Part shown: positions 37,335-46,379 of the stretch, in pieces
How the letters are laid out: each line of letters starts with the position of its first letter
Position numbering within the stretch: the first letter of the stretch is position 1
From: RPQJ01 sp963754535
GTDB taxonomy: Bacteria; Pseudomonadota; Gammaproteobacteria; Steroidobacterales; Steroidobacteraceae
Assembly (NCBI GenBank): GCA_963754535.1
Contig: CAVWGG010000024.1
Coordinates: 248,001 to 312,000 of the forward strand
Direction of reading: 5' to 3'
DNA: 64,000 nt
The notes under the pieces: generated by a model
Told to the model about the DNA's origin: nothing
What the model saw: only the letters and a program-made list of their open reading frames with translations
Database searches by the model: none
Position numbers and translations under genes: made by a program

Positions 37335-38722
37335 TTCGCGCCTCCCTTGGCCGGCGCCTTCGGTTCGGCTTTGGGCTCGAGCACGCCGACCGTGCGGTTT
37401 TCCGGGCGCAGCACCCTCGCAGCCGCAGCCTTCACTTCGTCGGCGGTGATGCTCTCGTACGCGGACGGCGCGTCGAAAAGCTTGTGGTAATCGCCATGGA
37501 ATACTTCGTACTGGCCGAGCGCCTGCGCCTTGCCGCTGATGGTTTCGAGCCCGCGCCAGAAGCCGGCCAGCGCCTGGTTGCGGGCCTTGTTGATCTCGAT
37601 GGCCGTCGGACCGTCCTGCGCCAGGCGCGCGATCTCTGCGTCGATCAGCTTCTCGGTACGCGTCACGTCGCCGCCCGGCGGCACGACGGCATAGACCCAG
37701 GCGAGACCCGGATCGAAGCCCGCGTCGAACTGCGTGCCGACGTCGACCGCGGCCTGCTCCTTCTCGACGAGCCGCTGATAGAGACGGGACGAATCGCCGT
37801 CCCCGAGGATCGACAGCAGCACCTCCATCACCCTTGCCTCGCGGTCAGCCGCCGCGACTGTGTGCCACGCCATTGCGATCAACGGTGCCTGGGCGTCACG
37901 CTCAATACGGAGGCGGCGCTCCCCGAGCTGCGGTGGCTCCTTCGTCGTGACGGCGGGTGGCGCGGGCTGCGCCGGAATGCTGGCGAGATACCGTTCGGCC
38001 AGCTTGAATGCCGCCTCGGGCTCGATGTCGCCCACGACGAACATCACCGCGTTGTTGGGCGCGTAGTACTGGCGGTAGTAGTCCTGCAGGTCCGCGACCG
38101 TCCAGCCTTCGATGTCCGAGGGCCAGCCGATGGTTGGTATCTGGTAGGGATGCGCGACGAAAGCGGTTGCCTGCATCTGCTCGATGAGCGTGCCGAAGTT
38201 GTCGTTGTCGATCGACGAGCGGCGCTCGGAATACACCACGCCGCGTTCGCTTTCGACCTTCCCGGCATCGAAGTCGAGATTGCGCATGCGGTCCGACTCG
38301 AGATCGAAGATCAGGCCGGTGACGGAGCTGGGAAACCAGTTCTGGTACACGGTGACGTCGGAGCTGGTGTAGGCGTTGTTGGAGCCGCCATTGCCTTCCA
38401 TGACGCGGTCGAACTCGCCGGGCGCCCGGGTCTTCGTGCCGTTGAACATCATGTGTTCGAAGAAATGCGAAATGCCCGTGATGCCCGGCCGCTCGTTGCG
38501 GCTGCCCACGCGGTACCACGTGTACATCGCGACGTTCGGGATGTCCTTGTCCGGCCACACCACGAGCTTCATGCCGTTCGGCAGCGTGCGCGTCACGATC
38601 TGGCTGGCGCCGGGGACCTCTGGCGACGCCGCTTGGGCGGCTGCACCCGGCGCCAGCCCCAGGGCCATTGCCAGCGTCATTGCAAGAGCAAGGCCAGCGG
38701 CACTCCACGCGTCGGCCATCAT
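37331..38722 (-). CDS. M16 zinc peptidase, catalytic subunit
   Basis: The 463-aa product has a signal peptide (to about residue 30) and a complete inverted zinc motif H86-F-F-E89-H90. Together with the next gene it should form a heterodimeric periplasmic peptidase of the M16B type. I chose the ATG at 38722, with AGGA five bases upstream; the frame stays open to 39046 but that part overlaps the DUF885 gene. A second ATG follows directly. Confidence 0.93.
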   Translation of the reverse strand: MMADAWSAAGLALAMTLAMALGLAPGAAAQAASPEVPGASQIVTRTLPNGMKLVVWPDKDIPNVAMYTWYRVGSRNERPGITGISHFFEHMMFNGTKTRAPGEFDRVMEGNGGSNNAYTSSDVTVYQNWFPSSVTGLIFDLESDRMRNLDFDAGKVESERGVVYSERRSSIDNDNFGTLIEQMQATAFVAHPYQIPTIGWPSDIEGWTVADLQDYYRQYYAPNNAVMFVVGDIEPEAAFKLAERYLASIPAQPAPPAVTTKEPPQLGERRLRIERDAQAPLIAMAWHTVAAADREARVMEVLLSILGDGDSSRLYQRLVEKEQAAVDVGTQFDAGFDPGLAWVYAVVPPGGDVTRTEKLIDAEIARLAQDGPTAIEINKARNQALAGFWRGLETISGKAQALGQYEVFHGDYHKLFDAPSAYESITADEVKAAAARVLRPENRTVGVLEPKAEPKAPAKGGAK

Positions 38723-38774
38723 CGAAGTCCTGCGTCTCGTCGCGGCATCGTTTTGCACGAAGCGGTCTCCTGTC

Positions 38775-40589
38775 TCAACGCTGGCTGGCGATCCAGCGAT
38801 CGACCTTGGCCTCGAGCACGTCGAGCGGCAGTGCGCCGTCGATGAGCACGGCCGAGTGGAACTTGCGGATGTCGAACTTCGGCCCAAGCTCCTTCTCGGC
38901 GCGTGCACGCAACTCGCTGATCTTGAGCTGGCCGATCTTGTACGCGAGCGCCTGGCCCGGGATCGCCATGTAGCGCTCTGTCTCGGACACCCGGCGCGCT
39001 TCGGCCGCGGAGCTGTTCGCGTCCATGTACTCGAGCACCTGCTCACGGGTCCAGCCCTTCGAGTGCAGTCCCGTGTCGACGACGAGGCGGATGGCGCGCC
39101 ACAGTTCGCCTTCGAGACGGCCGAAGTACTGGTACGGATCGGTGTACATGCCGAGGTCGTTGCCCAGCGATTCGGCGTACAGGGCCCAGCCCTCGCTGTA
39201 GGCGGTGTAGCCGCCGAACCGGCGGAACTTCGGCAGGCCCTGCTGTTCGCGCTGGATCGAAATCTGGAAGTGGTGGCCCGGGTTCGCTTCGTGCAGCGAC
39301 AGTGCCTCCATCGCCCACTTCGGACGAGCGCGCAGGTCGTACGCGTTGGCGTAGAAAATACCGGGGCGCGTGCCGTCTTCGTTCGCCGCCTGGTACTGCC
39401 CGCCCGCTGCGCTCTTCTCGCGGAACGGCTCGACGGCGCGCACTTCGTAATCGGCCCTGGGCAGGATCTCGAACAGCTTCGGCAGCTGCGGGTTCACGCG
39501 CTTGCGGATCGCGTCGTAGCCGGCGATCAGGTCCTCACGCTGGTCGAAGAAGAACTGTGGATCGGTGTTGAGGTGCCTGAAAAACTCGTCGCGCGTGCCC
39601 TTGAAGCCGACCTGCTTCATCACGCCTTCCATCTCACCGTGGATGCGCTTCACTTCGTCGAGGCCGATCTGGTGGATCTGCTCCGGCGTGTAGTCCGTCG
39701 TGGTGATGCGCTTCACGTTGTAGGCGTACCAGGCCTGGCCGTTCGGCAGGCCTTCCATTCCGTCGCTGAGCCGCGTCTTCGGCAGGTATTCGTCGCGCAT
39801 GTAGTCGCGCAGCTTGCGGTACGTGGGGACGACCTTGGTCTCGATCGCCTCGCGATACGCCTTGGTCAGGCGCTCGCGGTCGGCGGCGGAGAAATCGGCC
39901 GGCATCTTCGCGATGGGACCCCAGTACAGCGAATCCTCGGGCTTGGCGACGATGTGCGCTTCGAGCTGCGGCAGCGTGCGCTCGGCGAGCACCTTCGGCA
40001 GCGTGTAGCCGCGCTTCACGCCTTCCTTCATATTGACGATCGCCTGGTCGGCCCAGGCGACGAAGCCATCGAGGCGCTTGAGGAAGTTGTCGTAGTCCTG
40101 CACCGTCTTGAACGGCTGCATGCCATTGCCGGACCCGAGTTGCGCAAAGCTGTTGGGCGTCGAATAGAACTGGTTGAGCGGGATCAGCTCGTCCGGGAAC
40201 TTGAAGCCCTCGATCTCGCGCTCGCGACCGGTCTTGAAGATGTCGTACGACAATTGGTCGGCGGCCGGCAGTGCGGCGCGATCGACGGCCAGCACGCGAG
40301 CGAGGTAGTCACGCTGCAGCTTCTGCTCGGCGGCGATGGCGGCCGGGCTGATGCCGACGACGAAGCGGTCGTTGTAGCGCGGGTCGCCGATCGAAGTGGC
40401 CAGGATCGGGTTCTGCTGCAGGTATTCCTCGAAGTACTCGTCGAAGATCGCGTTGAGCTTCTTCGACTCGGACTGCGCGCGGTCGACGGCAGCCGCGGGC
40501 GCAGCGGCCAGCGCGGCCGCGGGCACGACGACGCAGCCAGCCATGAGCAGGGATGAGGCAAGCAGGGCGAACCGGGACGGTCGGGTCAT
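38775..40589 (-). CDS. DUF885 metallopeptidase-like protein, exported
   Basis: The 604-aa product belongs to DUF885, a family of putative metal-dependent peptidases related to M32/M3 folds. The HEANPGHHFQ motif starts at H433 and a second SEGWALYAESLG segment gives the third expected ligand. The N-terminus is a signal peptide with a lipobox-like LLMAGC, so the protein may be lipid-anchored or simply secreted. It lies 52 bp upstream of the M16 pair on the same strand, suggesting a joint role in periplasmic peptide breakdown. I use the ATG at 40589 rather than the open frame beyond it. Confidence 0.9.
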   Translation of the reverse strand: MTRPSRFALLASSLLMAGCVVVPAAALAAAPAAAVDRAQSESKKLNAIFDEYFEEYLQQNPILATSIGDPRYNDRFVVGISPAAIAAEQKLQRDYLARVLAVDRAALPAADQLSYDIFKTGREREIEGFKFPDELIPLNQFYSTPNSFAQLGSGNGMQPFKTVQDYDNFLKRLDGFVAWADQAIVNMKEGVKRGYTLPKVLAERTLPQLEAHIVAKPEDSLYWGPIAKMPADFSAADRERLTKAYREAIETKVVPTYRKLRDYMRDEYLPKTRLSDGMEGLPNGQAWYAYNVKRITTTDYTPEQIHQIGLDEVKRIHGEMEGVMKQVGFKGTRDEFFRHLNTDPQFFFDQREDLIAGYDAIRKRVNPQLPKLFEILPRADYEVRAVEPFREKSAAGGQYQAANEDGTRPGIFYANAYDLRARPKWAMEALSLHEANPGHHFQISIQREQQGLPKFRRFGGYTAYSEGWALYAESLGNDLGMYTDPYQYFGRLEGELWRAIRLVVDTGLHSKGWTREQVLEYMDANSSAAEARRVSETERYMAIPGQALAYKIGQLKISELRARAEKELGPKFDIRKFHSAVLIDGALPLDVLEAKVDRWIASQR

Positions 40590-40770
40590 GGGATCTTCCG
40601 CAAGTGGGTCAGGGAATGGGCGGATCGGAAACGGCCGGTTCGCCCGGGAAGGAGGCGCAGTTTCGCAAGTTCGCGTGGTGGCGACCACCCCATCCGTGAC
40701 ATACACGATGCCCAATCCCGCCGTTCCAAGGCATGGTCGCTCCCCGGGCCCGGGAAGGGCGGGGAGGAAC

Positions 40771-41364
40771 ATGTTCCAGATCAGGATTCACGGCCGGGGC
40801 GGCCAGGGCGTGGTGACGGCGGCCGAGCTGCTCTCGGTGGCAGCGTTCCGCGAGGACCGGCACTCACAGGCCTTCCCGAGCTTCGGCTCGGAGCGGACCG
40901 GCGCGCCGGTGGTCGCCTACTGTCGCATCGACGACCGCCCGATCAGGCTGCGCGAGCCCATCCTCGCCCCCGACGCGCTGATCATCCAGGACCCCACCCT
41001 GCTGCACCAGGTGGACGTCTTCGGCGGTCTCCAACCCGGCGGCTACATATTGATCAACACCGCCCGGACGTTCGCGGATCTCGGTCTTGCCGAATTCGCG
41101 CAAAAATTCAGCCCTGCACATCTCTGCACGGTGCCCGCCACCGAGATCGCCATGCGCCACGTCGGCCGCCCGCTCCCGAACGCTTCGCTGCTCGGCGGCT
41201 TTGCTGCGCTGACCGGTCGCGTTTCGCTCGAGTCGGTCGCCGCCGCCATCGGCGAGAAATTTCCGCCGAAAGTCGCGGCCGGCAACGTCGCCGCGGCCAC
41301 CGAAGCCTACGAGTTCGTGCAGCGCGAGATGAAAAAGGAGGCCGCCGGTGCTGAAGCAGGTTGA
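40771..41364 (+). CDS. 2-oxoacid:acceptor oxidoreductase, gamma subunit
   Basis: This 197-aa protein is the gamma domain of the pyruvate/2-oxoacid:ferredoxin oxidoreductase family, starting with the RIHGRGGQGVVTAAELLS motif. It helps bind CoA. The ATG has GGGGAGG upstream; a palindrome CCCGGGCCCGGG lies just before it. It overlaps the alpha gene by 17 bp. The gene order gamma-alpha-beta-flavoprotein resembles that of four- or five-part enzymes such as phenylglyoxylate dehydrogenase rather than the single-chain pyruvate enzyme. Confidence 0.92.
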   Translation: MFQIRIHGRGGQGVVTAAELLSVAAFREDRHSQAFPSFGSERTGAPVVAYCRIDDRPIRLREPILAPDALIIQDPTLLHQVDVFGGLQPGGYILINTARTFADLGLAEFAQKFSPAHLCTVPATEIAMRHVGRPLPNASLLGGFAALTGRVSLESVAAAIGEKFPPKVAAGNVAAATEAYEFVQREMKKEAAGAEAG

Positions 41365-42601
41365 AGGTTCGGCCGCGGTCGCGGAAGCCATCGCGCTCTG
41401 CCGCCCGCAGGTCATCTGCGCGTACCCGATTTCGCCGCAGACCCACATCGTCGAGGCGCTCGGCCGGCGCGTGGATGCCGGCCAGCTGACGCCGTGCGCG
41501 TTCGTCAACGTCGAGTCGGAGTTCGCGGCGATGTCCGTCGCGATCGGCGCGTCTGCGACCGGGGCCCGCGCATATACGGCGACGGCGAGCCAGGGCCTGC
41601 TGTTCATGGCCGAAGCGGTCTACAACGCGGCAGGCCTCGGCCTGCCGATCGTGATGACGGTCGCGAACCGCGCGATCGGCGCCCCGATCAACATCTGGAA
41701 CGACCACACCGACGCGCTCAGCCAGCGCGACTGCGGCTGGCTGCAGTTGTTCGCCGAGGACAACCAGGAAGCGCTCGACCTGCACATCCAGGCCTTCCGG
41801 CTCGCGGAAGAGCTCTCGCTGCCGGTCATGGTGTGCATGGACGGCTTCATCCTGACGCACGCCTACGAGCGCGTGGACATGCCGACACAGGCCCAGGTGG
41901 ACTCGTACCTGCCGCCGTACGAGCCGCGACAGGTGCTCGATCCCGCCGATCCCGTCTCGATCGGCGCCATGGTCGGTCCCGAAGCATTCATGGAAGTGCG
42001 GTACCTCGCGCACGCCAAGCAGCAGCAGGCACTCGAACTGATCCCCGCGTGGGCGGATGAATTCCGTCGCGTGTTCGGCCGCCCCAGTGGCGGTCTCGTG
42101 CACGAATACCGCACCAGCGACGCCGACGTGATCGTCGTCGCCCTCGGGTCCGTGCTCGGCACCATCAAGGACACCGTCGACGAGATGCGCGAGCAGGGGC
42201 ACAAGATCGGCGTACTCGGCATCACGTGCTTCCGGCCGTGGCCGGCCGTCGCGGTGCGTGCTGCACTCAAGGGGGCGAAGCGGGTAGTCGTGCTCGAGAA
42301 GAGCCTGGCGGTGGGCATGGGTGGCATCGTCGGCAACAACGTCTCGGCGTCGTTCTCTGGTTCACCGGATCGCGTGCACACGGTGATCGCCGGCCTCGGC
42401 GGCCGGTCGATCACGCGCGGCTCACTGCAGCGCGTCTTCGAGCAGGCACTGGCCGACTCGCTCGAGCCGCTCACGTTCCTCGATCTCGACCGGGCGCTGG
42501 TCGACCGCGTCCTTGAACGCGAGCGCGTGCAGCGCCGTTCGGGGCCGATCGCAGAAGGCATCCTCAAGGACCTCGGCGTCGTCGCCGCGAAGATCGGATG
42601 A
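41348..42601 (+). CDS. 2-oxoacid:acceptor oxidoreductase, alpha subunit
   Basis: The 417-aa alpha subunit contains the pyrimidine-binding domain (CAYPISPQTHIVEALG near residue 24, ATASQGLLFMAEAVYNA) and the C-terminal transketolase-like domain (VGMGGIVGNNVSASF). With beta it makes the thiamine diphosphate site. GTG is the start, inside the gamma end. The substrate may be pyruvate, 2-oxoglutarate, a branched or an aryl-2-oxoacid; the sequence alone does not decide. Confidence 0.93.
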   Translation: MLKQVEGSAAVAEAIALCRPQVICAYPISPQTHIVEALGRRVDAGQLTPCAFVNVESEFAAMSVAIGASATGARAYTATASQGLLFMAEAVYNAAGLGLPIVMTVANRAIGAPINIWNDHTDALSQRDCGWLQLFAEDNQEALDLHIQAFRLAEELSLPVMVCMDGFILTHAYERVDMPTQAQVDSYLPPYEPRQVLDPADPVSIGAMVGPEAFMEVRYLAHAKQQQALELIPAWADEFRRVFGRPSGGLVHEYRTSDADVIVVALGSVLGTIKDTVDEMREQGHKIGVLGITCFRPWPAVAVRAALKGAKRVVVLEKSLAVGMGGIVGNNVSASFSGSPDRVHTVIAGLGGRSITRGSLQRVFEQALADSLEPLTFLDLDRALVDRVLERERVQRRSGPIAEGILKDLGVVAAKIG

Positions 42602-42611
42602 GGCGCAACGC

Positions 42612-43619
42612 ATGAGCTATCAACCCATTCGCTTCTACCAGACCGGCACCTTCACCGTCGGCAACCGGTTGCTGCCGGAAGAGCAACGGTCAGTGCAAGC
42701 GGGACGCGAGCGCACCAACTCGCTCAATTCCGGCCACCGCGCGTGCCAGGGGTGCGGCGAGGCGCTCGGTGCGCGCTATGCGATCGACGCAGCCATGGCG
42801 GCGACCAACCGCCAGCTCGTCGCAGCGAACGCCACGGGCTGCCTCGAGGTGTTCTCGACACCGTACCCCGAGACCTCGTGGCAGATTCCCTGGATCCACT
42901 CGCTGTTTGGCAATGCGGCCGCCGTGGGCACGGGCATCGCTGCGGCGCTGCGCGTGCAGGGCAAGCACGACGTGCGGGTCGTCGCGCAGGGCGGCGACGG
43001 CGGCACCACCGACATCGGCTTCGGCTGCCTGTCCGGCATGTTCGAACGCAACGACGACGTGCTCTACATCTGCTACGACAACGAGGCGTACATGAACACG
43101 GGCGTGCAGCGTTCGTCGGCAACGCCGCCAGCCGCGCGGACCAACACGACGATGCCGGTCGGCGAATCGACCGGCGCGCGCTTCGGCCAGGGCAAGAACC
43201 TGCCGCTCATCGCCATGGCGCACGAGATCCCCTACGTCGCGACGGCGACGGTGGCCGAGCTCCGCGACCTCGAAGCCAAGGTGCGGCGTGCGATGGAATT
43301 CCGCGGCGCACGGTACATCCACGTGCTGGTGCCCTGCCCGCTCGGCTGGGGTCACGGGTCGGCCGACACGATCAAGATGGCGCGGCTCGCGAAGGAGACG
43401 GCGTTGTTCCCGGTCTTCGAGGCCGAACACGGCGAGGTGAAAACCGTATCGAAGATCCGGCGGCAGTTGCCGGTCGAGGATTACCTGAAACCGCAGACCC
43501 GGTTTGCGCACTTGTTCAAGCCACCGGGGCATGCGGATCTCGTCGCACGGATCCAGGTGCTGGCCGATCGCAACGTGAAGCGTTTTGGGCTGGTGGACGA
43601 CGCGGAGGACGCGCAGTGA
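42612..43619 (+). CDS. 2-oxoacid:acceptor oxidoreductase, beta subunit
   Basis: The beta subunit of 335 aa binds thiamine diphosphate and one [4Fe-4S] cluster. CQGCG near residue 43 provides two of the cluster cysteines, and GGDGGTTDIGFG with YDNEAYMNTG forms the GDG...N cofactor motif. The start is the ATG at 42612, 10 bp after alpha. Its stop overlaps the GTG of the flavoprotein gene. The C-terminal part is as long as in pyruvate and phenylglyoxylate oxidoreductases. Confidence 0.93.
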   Translation: MSYQPIRFYQTGTFTVGNRLLPEEQRSVQAGRERTNSLNSGHRACQGCGEALGARYAIDAAMAATNRQLVAANATGCLEVFSTPYPETSWQIPWIHSLFGNAAAVGTGIAAALRVQGKHDVRVVAQGGDGGTTDIGFGCLSGMFERNDDVLYICYDNEAYMNTGVQRSSATPPAARTNTTMPVGESTGARFGQGKNLPLIAMAHEIPYVATATVAELRDLEAKVRRAMEFRGARYIHVLVPCPLGWGHGSADTIKMARLAKETALFPVFEAEHGEVKTVSKIRRQLPVEDYLKPQTRFAHLFKPPGHADLVARIQVLADRNVKRFGLVDDAEDAQ

Positions 43620-45241
43620 AAAAGCCGTTTGCGATCACGCTCGACCCCGGCTCGAGCCTTGCCAACCACACGGGCTCGTGGCGCACGGTGCGCCCCGTCT
43701 ACGTCGACCGCCTGCCGCCGTGCAACGACGCGTGCCCGTCGGGCGAGAACATCCAGGGCTGGCTGTTCCACGCTGAATCCGGCGACTATGAAAAAGCGTG
43801 GCGGCTGCTTACGGAAGCGAACCCCTTGCCTGCCTGCATGGGCCGCGTCTGCTATCACCCCTGTGAAACGGCGTGCAACCGCGCGCAACTGGACGAATGC
43901 GTCGGGGTCAACGCGATCGAGCGCTTCATCGGCGACGAGGCGCTCAGGCACGGCTGGAAGTTCAGGTCGGCCGCGAAGTCCACGGGCATGCGTGTGCTGG
44001 TGGTGGGTGCGGGCCCGTCAGGGCTATCCGCCGCGTACCAACTCGCGCGCGCCGGGCACACCGTGACGATCCGCGAGGCTGGTCCGCTCGCCGGCGGCAT
44101 GATGCGCTTCGGCATCCCGAAGTACCGGCTGCCACGCGCAGTGCTCGACGCCGAGATCGCACGCATCGTCGCGCTCGGCATCACGATCGAGCTGAATTCG
44201 AAAGTGGACGACGTCCTGGCGGCCAAGCGTGACGGCCACTTCGATGCCGTGTTCCTGGCCGTCGGGGCACACATCGCCAAGCGCGCTTACCTGCCTGCCG
44301 GCAGCGCGGGCAAGATGCTCGACGCGGTCGCGGTCCTGCGCAGCATGGAAGGCGAGGAGCGACCGTTGCTCGGGCGCCGAGTGGTGGTTTATGGCGGCGG
44401 CAACACCGCACTCGACGTCGCGCGAACCGCGAAGCGACTCGGCGCTGAGGAGTCTGTGATCGTCTACCGCCGCACGCGCGAAAAGATGCCCGCGCACGAC
44501 GCCGAACTCGAGGAAGCACTGCAGGAAGGCGTGCTGGTGAAATGGCTCTCGACGATCCGCGAAGCCGGCGAGTCGTCGATCACAGTCGAGAAGATGACGC
44601 TCGACGAGAAAGGCATGGCGCAACCGACCGGCGAGTTCGAGACGCTGGAAGCCGACTCCGTCGTGCTCGCGCTCGGCCAGGACGTGGATCTTTCGCTGCT
44701 CGACGGCGTGCCGGGTCTCGAGATCGATGGTGGCGTGGTCAAGGTCGACGCGAACATGATGACGGGCCATCCCGGCATTTTCGCCGGTGGCGACATGGTG
44801 CCGGGCGAACGCACCGTTACGGTCGGCATTGGCCACGGCAAGCTCGCCGCCCGCAACATCGACGCCTGGCTGCGCGGCGAAGCGTGGACGCATCCGCCGC
44901 GCCACGAGATCGCGTCGTTCGACAAGCTCAACACGTGGTACTACTCGGACGCGCCGAAGGCGCAGCGCCCGGTGCTGGACATGGTGCGCCGGCAGTCGAC
45001 GTTCGAGGAAGTGGTCGGCGGGTTCGATCCCGCGACGGCGCAGTTCGAAGCGCGGCGCTGCCTGAGCTGCGGCAACTGCTTCGAGTGCGACAACTGCTAC
45101 GGGGTCTGCCCCGACAACGCGGTGATCAAACTCGGCGCGGGTAACCGCTACGCGTTCAACTACGACTACTGCAAAGGCTGTGGGCTGTGCGTCTCGGAGT
45201 GCCCTTGCGGGGCGATCCGGACGCAGCCGGAGGAGATTTAG
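43616..45241 (+). CDS. NAD(P)H flavoprotein fused to ferredoxin domains (PadH/GltD-like)
   Basis: This 541-aa protein resembles glutamate synthase small-chain/PadH flavoproteins. Order of parts: an N-terminal FeS domain (C36, C40, C74, C79, C83, C87); an FAD site (VLVVGAGPSGLSAAYQ, near 125); an NAD(P) site (VVYGGGNTALDVARTA, near 258); and a C-terminal two-cluster ferredoxin (CGNCFECDNCYGVCP and CKGCGLCVSECPCG). It would take electrons from the oxoacid oxidoreductase and reduce NAD(P)+, or run in reverse. The fused ferredoxin makes a separate delta subunit unnecessary, and none is seen. GTG start overlaps the beta stop. Confidence 0.9.
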   Translation: MKKPFAITLDPGSSLANHTGSWRTVRPVYVDRLPPCNDACPSGENIQGWLFHAESGDYEKAWRLLTEANPLPACMGRVCYHPCETACNRAQLDECVGVNAIERFIGDEALRHGWKFRSAAKSTGMRVLVVGAGPSGLSAAYQLARAGHTVTIREAGPLAGGMMRFGIPKYRLPRAVLDAEIARIVALGITIELNSKVDDVLAAKRDGHFDAVFLAVGAHIAKRAYLPAGSAGKMLDAVAVLRSMEGEERPLLGRRVVVYGGGNTALDVARTAKRLGAEESVIVYRRTREKMPAHDAELEEALQEGVLVKWLSTIREAGESSITVEKMTLDEKGMAQPTGEFETLEADSVVLALGQDVDLSLLDGVPGLEIDGGVVKVDANMMTGHPGIFAGGDMVPGERTVTVGIGHGKLAARNIDAWLRGEAWTHPPRHEIASFDKLNTWYYSDAPKAQRPVLDMVRRQSTFEEVVGGFDPATAQFEARRCLSCGNCFECDNCYGVCPDNAVIKLGAGNRYAFNYDYCKGCGLCVSECPCGAIRTQPEEI

Positions 45242-45341
45242 GAAGGGGTTAGGGGTTAGGGGTTAGTCGGAGGTGTGGCTAAACCGGATGCCGCGGCCGC
45301 ACCTCCGACTAACCCCTATCCCCTAACCCCTAACCCCTTCC
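45241..45341. repeat. G-rich palindromic element A
   Basis: The left arm (45241-45275) has three GGGGTTA units and then GTCGGAGGTG. The right arm (45300-45341) is its complement with four units, one of them GGGGATA. The 24-base spacer differs from that of element C. The element begins at the last base of the flavoprotein stop and ends three bases before the stop of the convergent methyltransferase. It can form a long hairpin, and each arm can form a G-quadruplex or nearly so. It could act as a bidirectional terminator and is related to elements B and C. Confidence 0.9.
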
Positions 45342-45343
45342 AT

Positions 45344-46243
45344 TCACTTCTTCACAAACTTGAGCGTCATGCGATCCGATTCCCCGATCGCGATGTACTT
45401 GCTCTTGTCGAAGGCTGGATCTTCGTCCTTGCCCGAGCCGTATGGGGTCGAGCGCAGGTTCGGCGGCAGCGTCCACACGCCGAACGGGTGATCCGTCGTG
45501 TCCTTCGGGTTCGCATTGATCTCGGACTTGCCGGCCAGGGTGAAGCCAGCCTTCTTCGCCTGCTCGATCACGTACGCCTCGGTGACGTAGCCCGTGTCGG
45601 GCTTCTCAGGCTTGGTGCCCGGCCTGGCGCGATGCTGCTCGACGGCCAGGATGCCGCCTTTCTTTAGGGCCTTGTGGAACTCGACGAACGTGTCGTGCAC
45701 GGTGCCCGGTTCGTCCTGCATCCAGCCGTGGATCGAGCGCGCGGTCAGGATGAAATCGAACATGTTCGCCGGCAGTGACTTCGACACGGCGCCCCAGTTG
45801 AGGATGCGCACATCGCCGTACAACTCAGGCTTCGTCAGGTAGCGGGCCTCGAAACTGCTGCGCGATTTGCGCGCGCCTTCCGAGAGCTTGGGGTTCGCGA
45901 GATCGGCGCCCGTCACATAAAACGCGCCGCCGGTCATCTTGACGTAAGGCGCAAGAATGTCCGTCCACCACGATTGCGAGCCTGGCTGGATCTCGAGCAC
46001 CGTCATGCCGGGCTCCAGGCCCCAGAAGGTCAGCGATTCGATCGGGTGGCGGTACTTGTCGCGCGCCTTGGCATCGTCCGTGCGCCAGTCGCTGTGGACG
46101 GCCGCATACAGCGCCTTGTCATCCGTCATCGGACGGCCCTGGTCACCGTGGCCCGTGGCGGGCGCCGGCGTTGCAGCGAGCGCCGCAGTGCCGTGCAGGG
46201 CCACGATGCCGATCCAGAGTGCTTTGGTAATCGCCAGCTTCAT
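45344..46243 (-). CDS. Exported SAM-dependent methyltransferase-like protein
   Basis: The 299-aa product has a signal peptide (residues 1-23, ALA-AT) and a class I methyltransferase fold: WGLEPGMTVLEIQPGSQSWW (motif I region) and the FDFILTARSIHGWM segment. A paralogue lies at 57476-58273. Such exported methyltransferase-like proteins are common in environmental proteobacteria, but a cytosolic cofactor is not expected in the periplasm, so the real activity is unclear. AAGGAAC precedes the ATG. Confidence 0.82.
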   Translation of the reverse strand: MKLAITKALWIGIVALHGTAALAATPAPATGHGDQGRPMTDDKALYAAVHSDWRTDDAKARDKYRHPIESLTFWGLEPGMTVLEIQPGSQSWWTDILAPYVKMTGGAFYVTGADLANPKLSEGARKSRSSFEARYLTKPELYGDVRILNWGAVSKSLPANMFDFILTARSIHGWMQDEPGTVHDTFVEFHKALKKGGILAVEQHRARPGTKPEKPDTGYVTEAYVIEQAKKAGFTLAGKSEINANPKDTTDHPFGVWTLPPNLRSTPYGSGKDEDPAFDKSKYIAIGESDRMTLKFVKK

Positions 46244-46311
46244 GTCCGTTCCTTTGGATGCGAGAACGGTTAATTAGGCGGGAGGCGCCCCGCAGATTCA
46301 ACCAGGCCCGG

Positions 46312-46351
46312 AAAAACGAAGGCCCCGACGCTTGCGCGACGGGGCCTCGTT
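46312..46351 (-). terminator. Rho-independent terminator of the OmpA-family gene
   Basis: On the minus strand AGGCCCCG pairs with CGGGGCCT (46320-46347), extended inside by CGC/GCG across one T-T mismatch and a GCAA loop, and is followed by TCGTTTTTCC. This is the clearest intrinsic terminator in the window, 30 bp after the stop of the OmpA-family gene. Confidence 0.85.
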
Positions 46352-46379
46352 TGCAACCCGCGGGCGGTTGCAGCGTCGA

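Noticed and set aside
38376..40556. A 726-codon open frame on the plus strand opposite the M16 and DUF885 genes
   Set aside because: It crosses the gap between two well-supported genes on the other strand and encodes no known motif.
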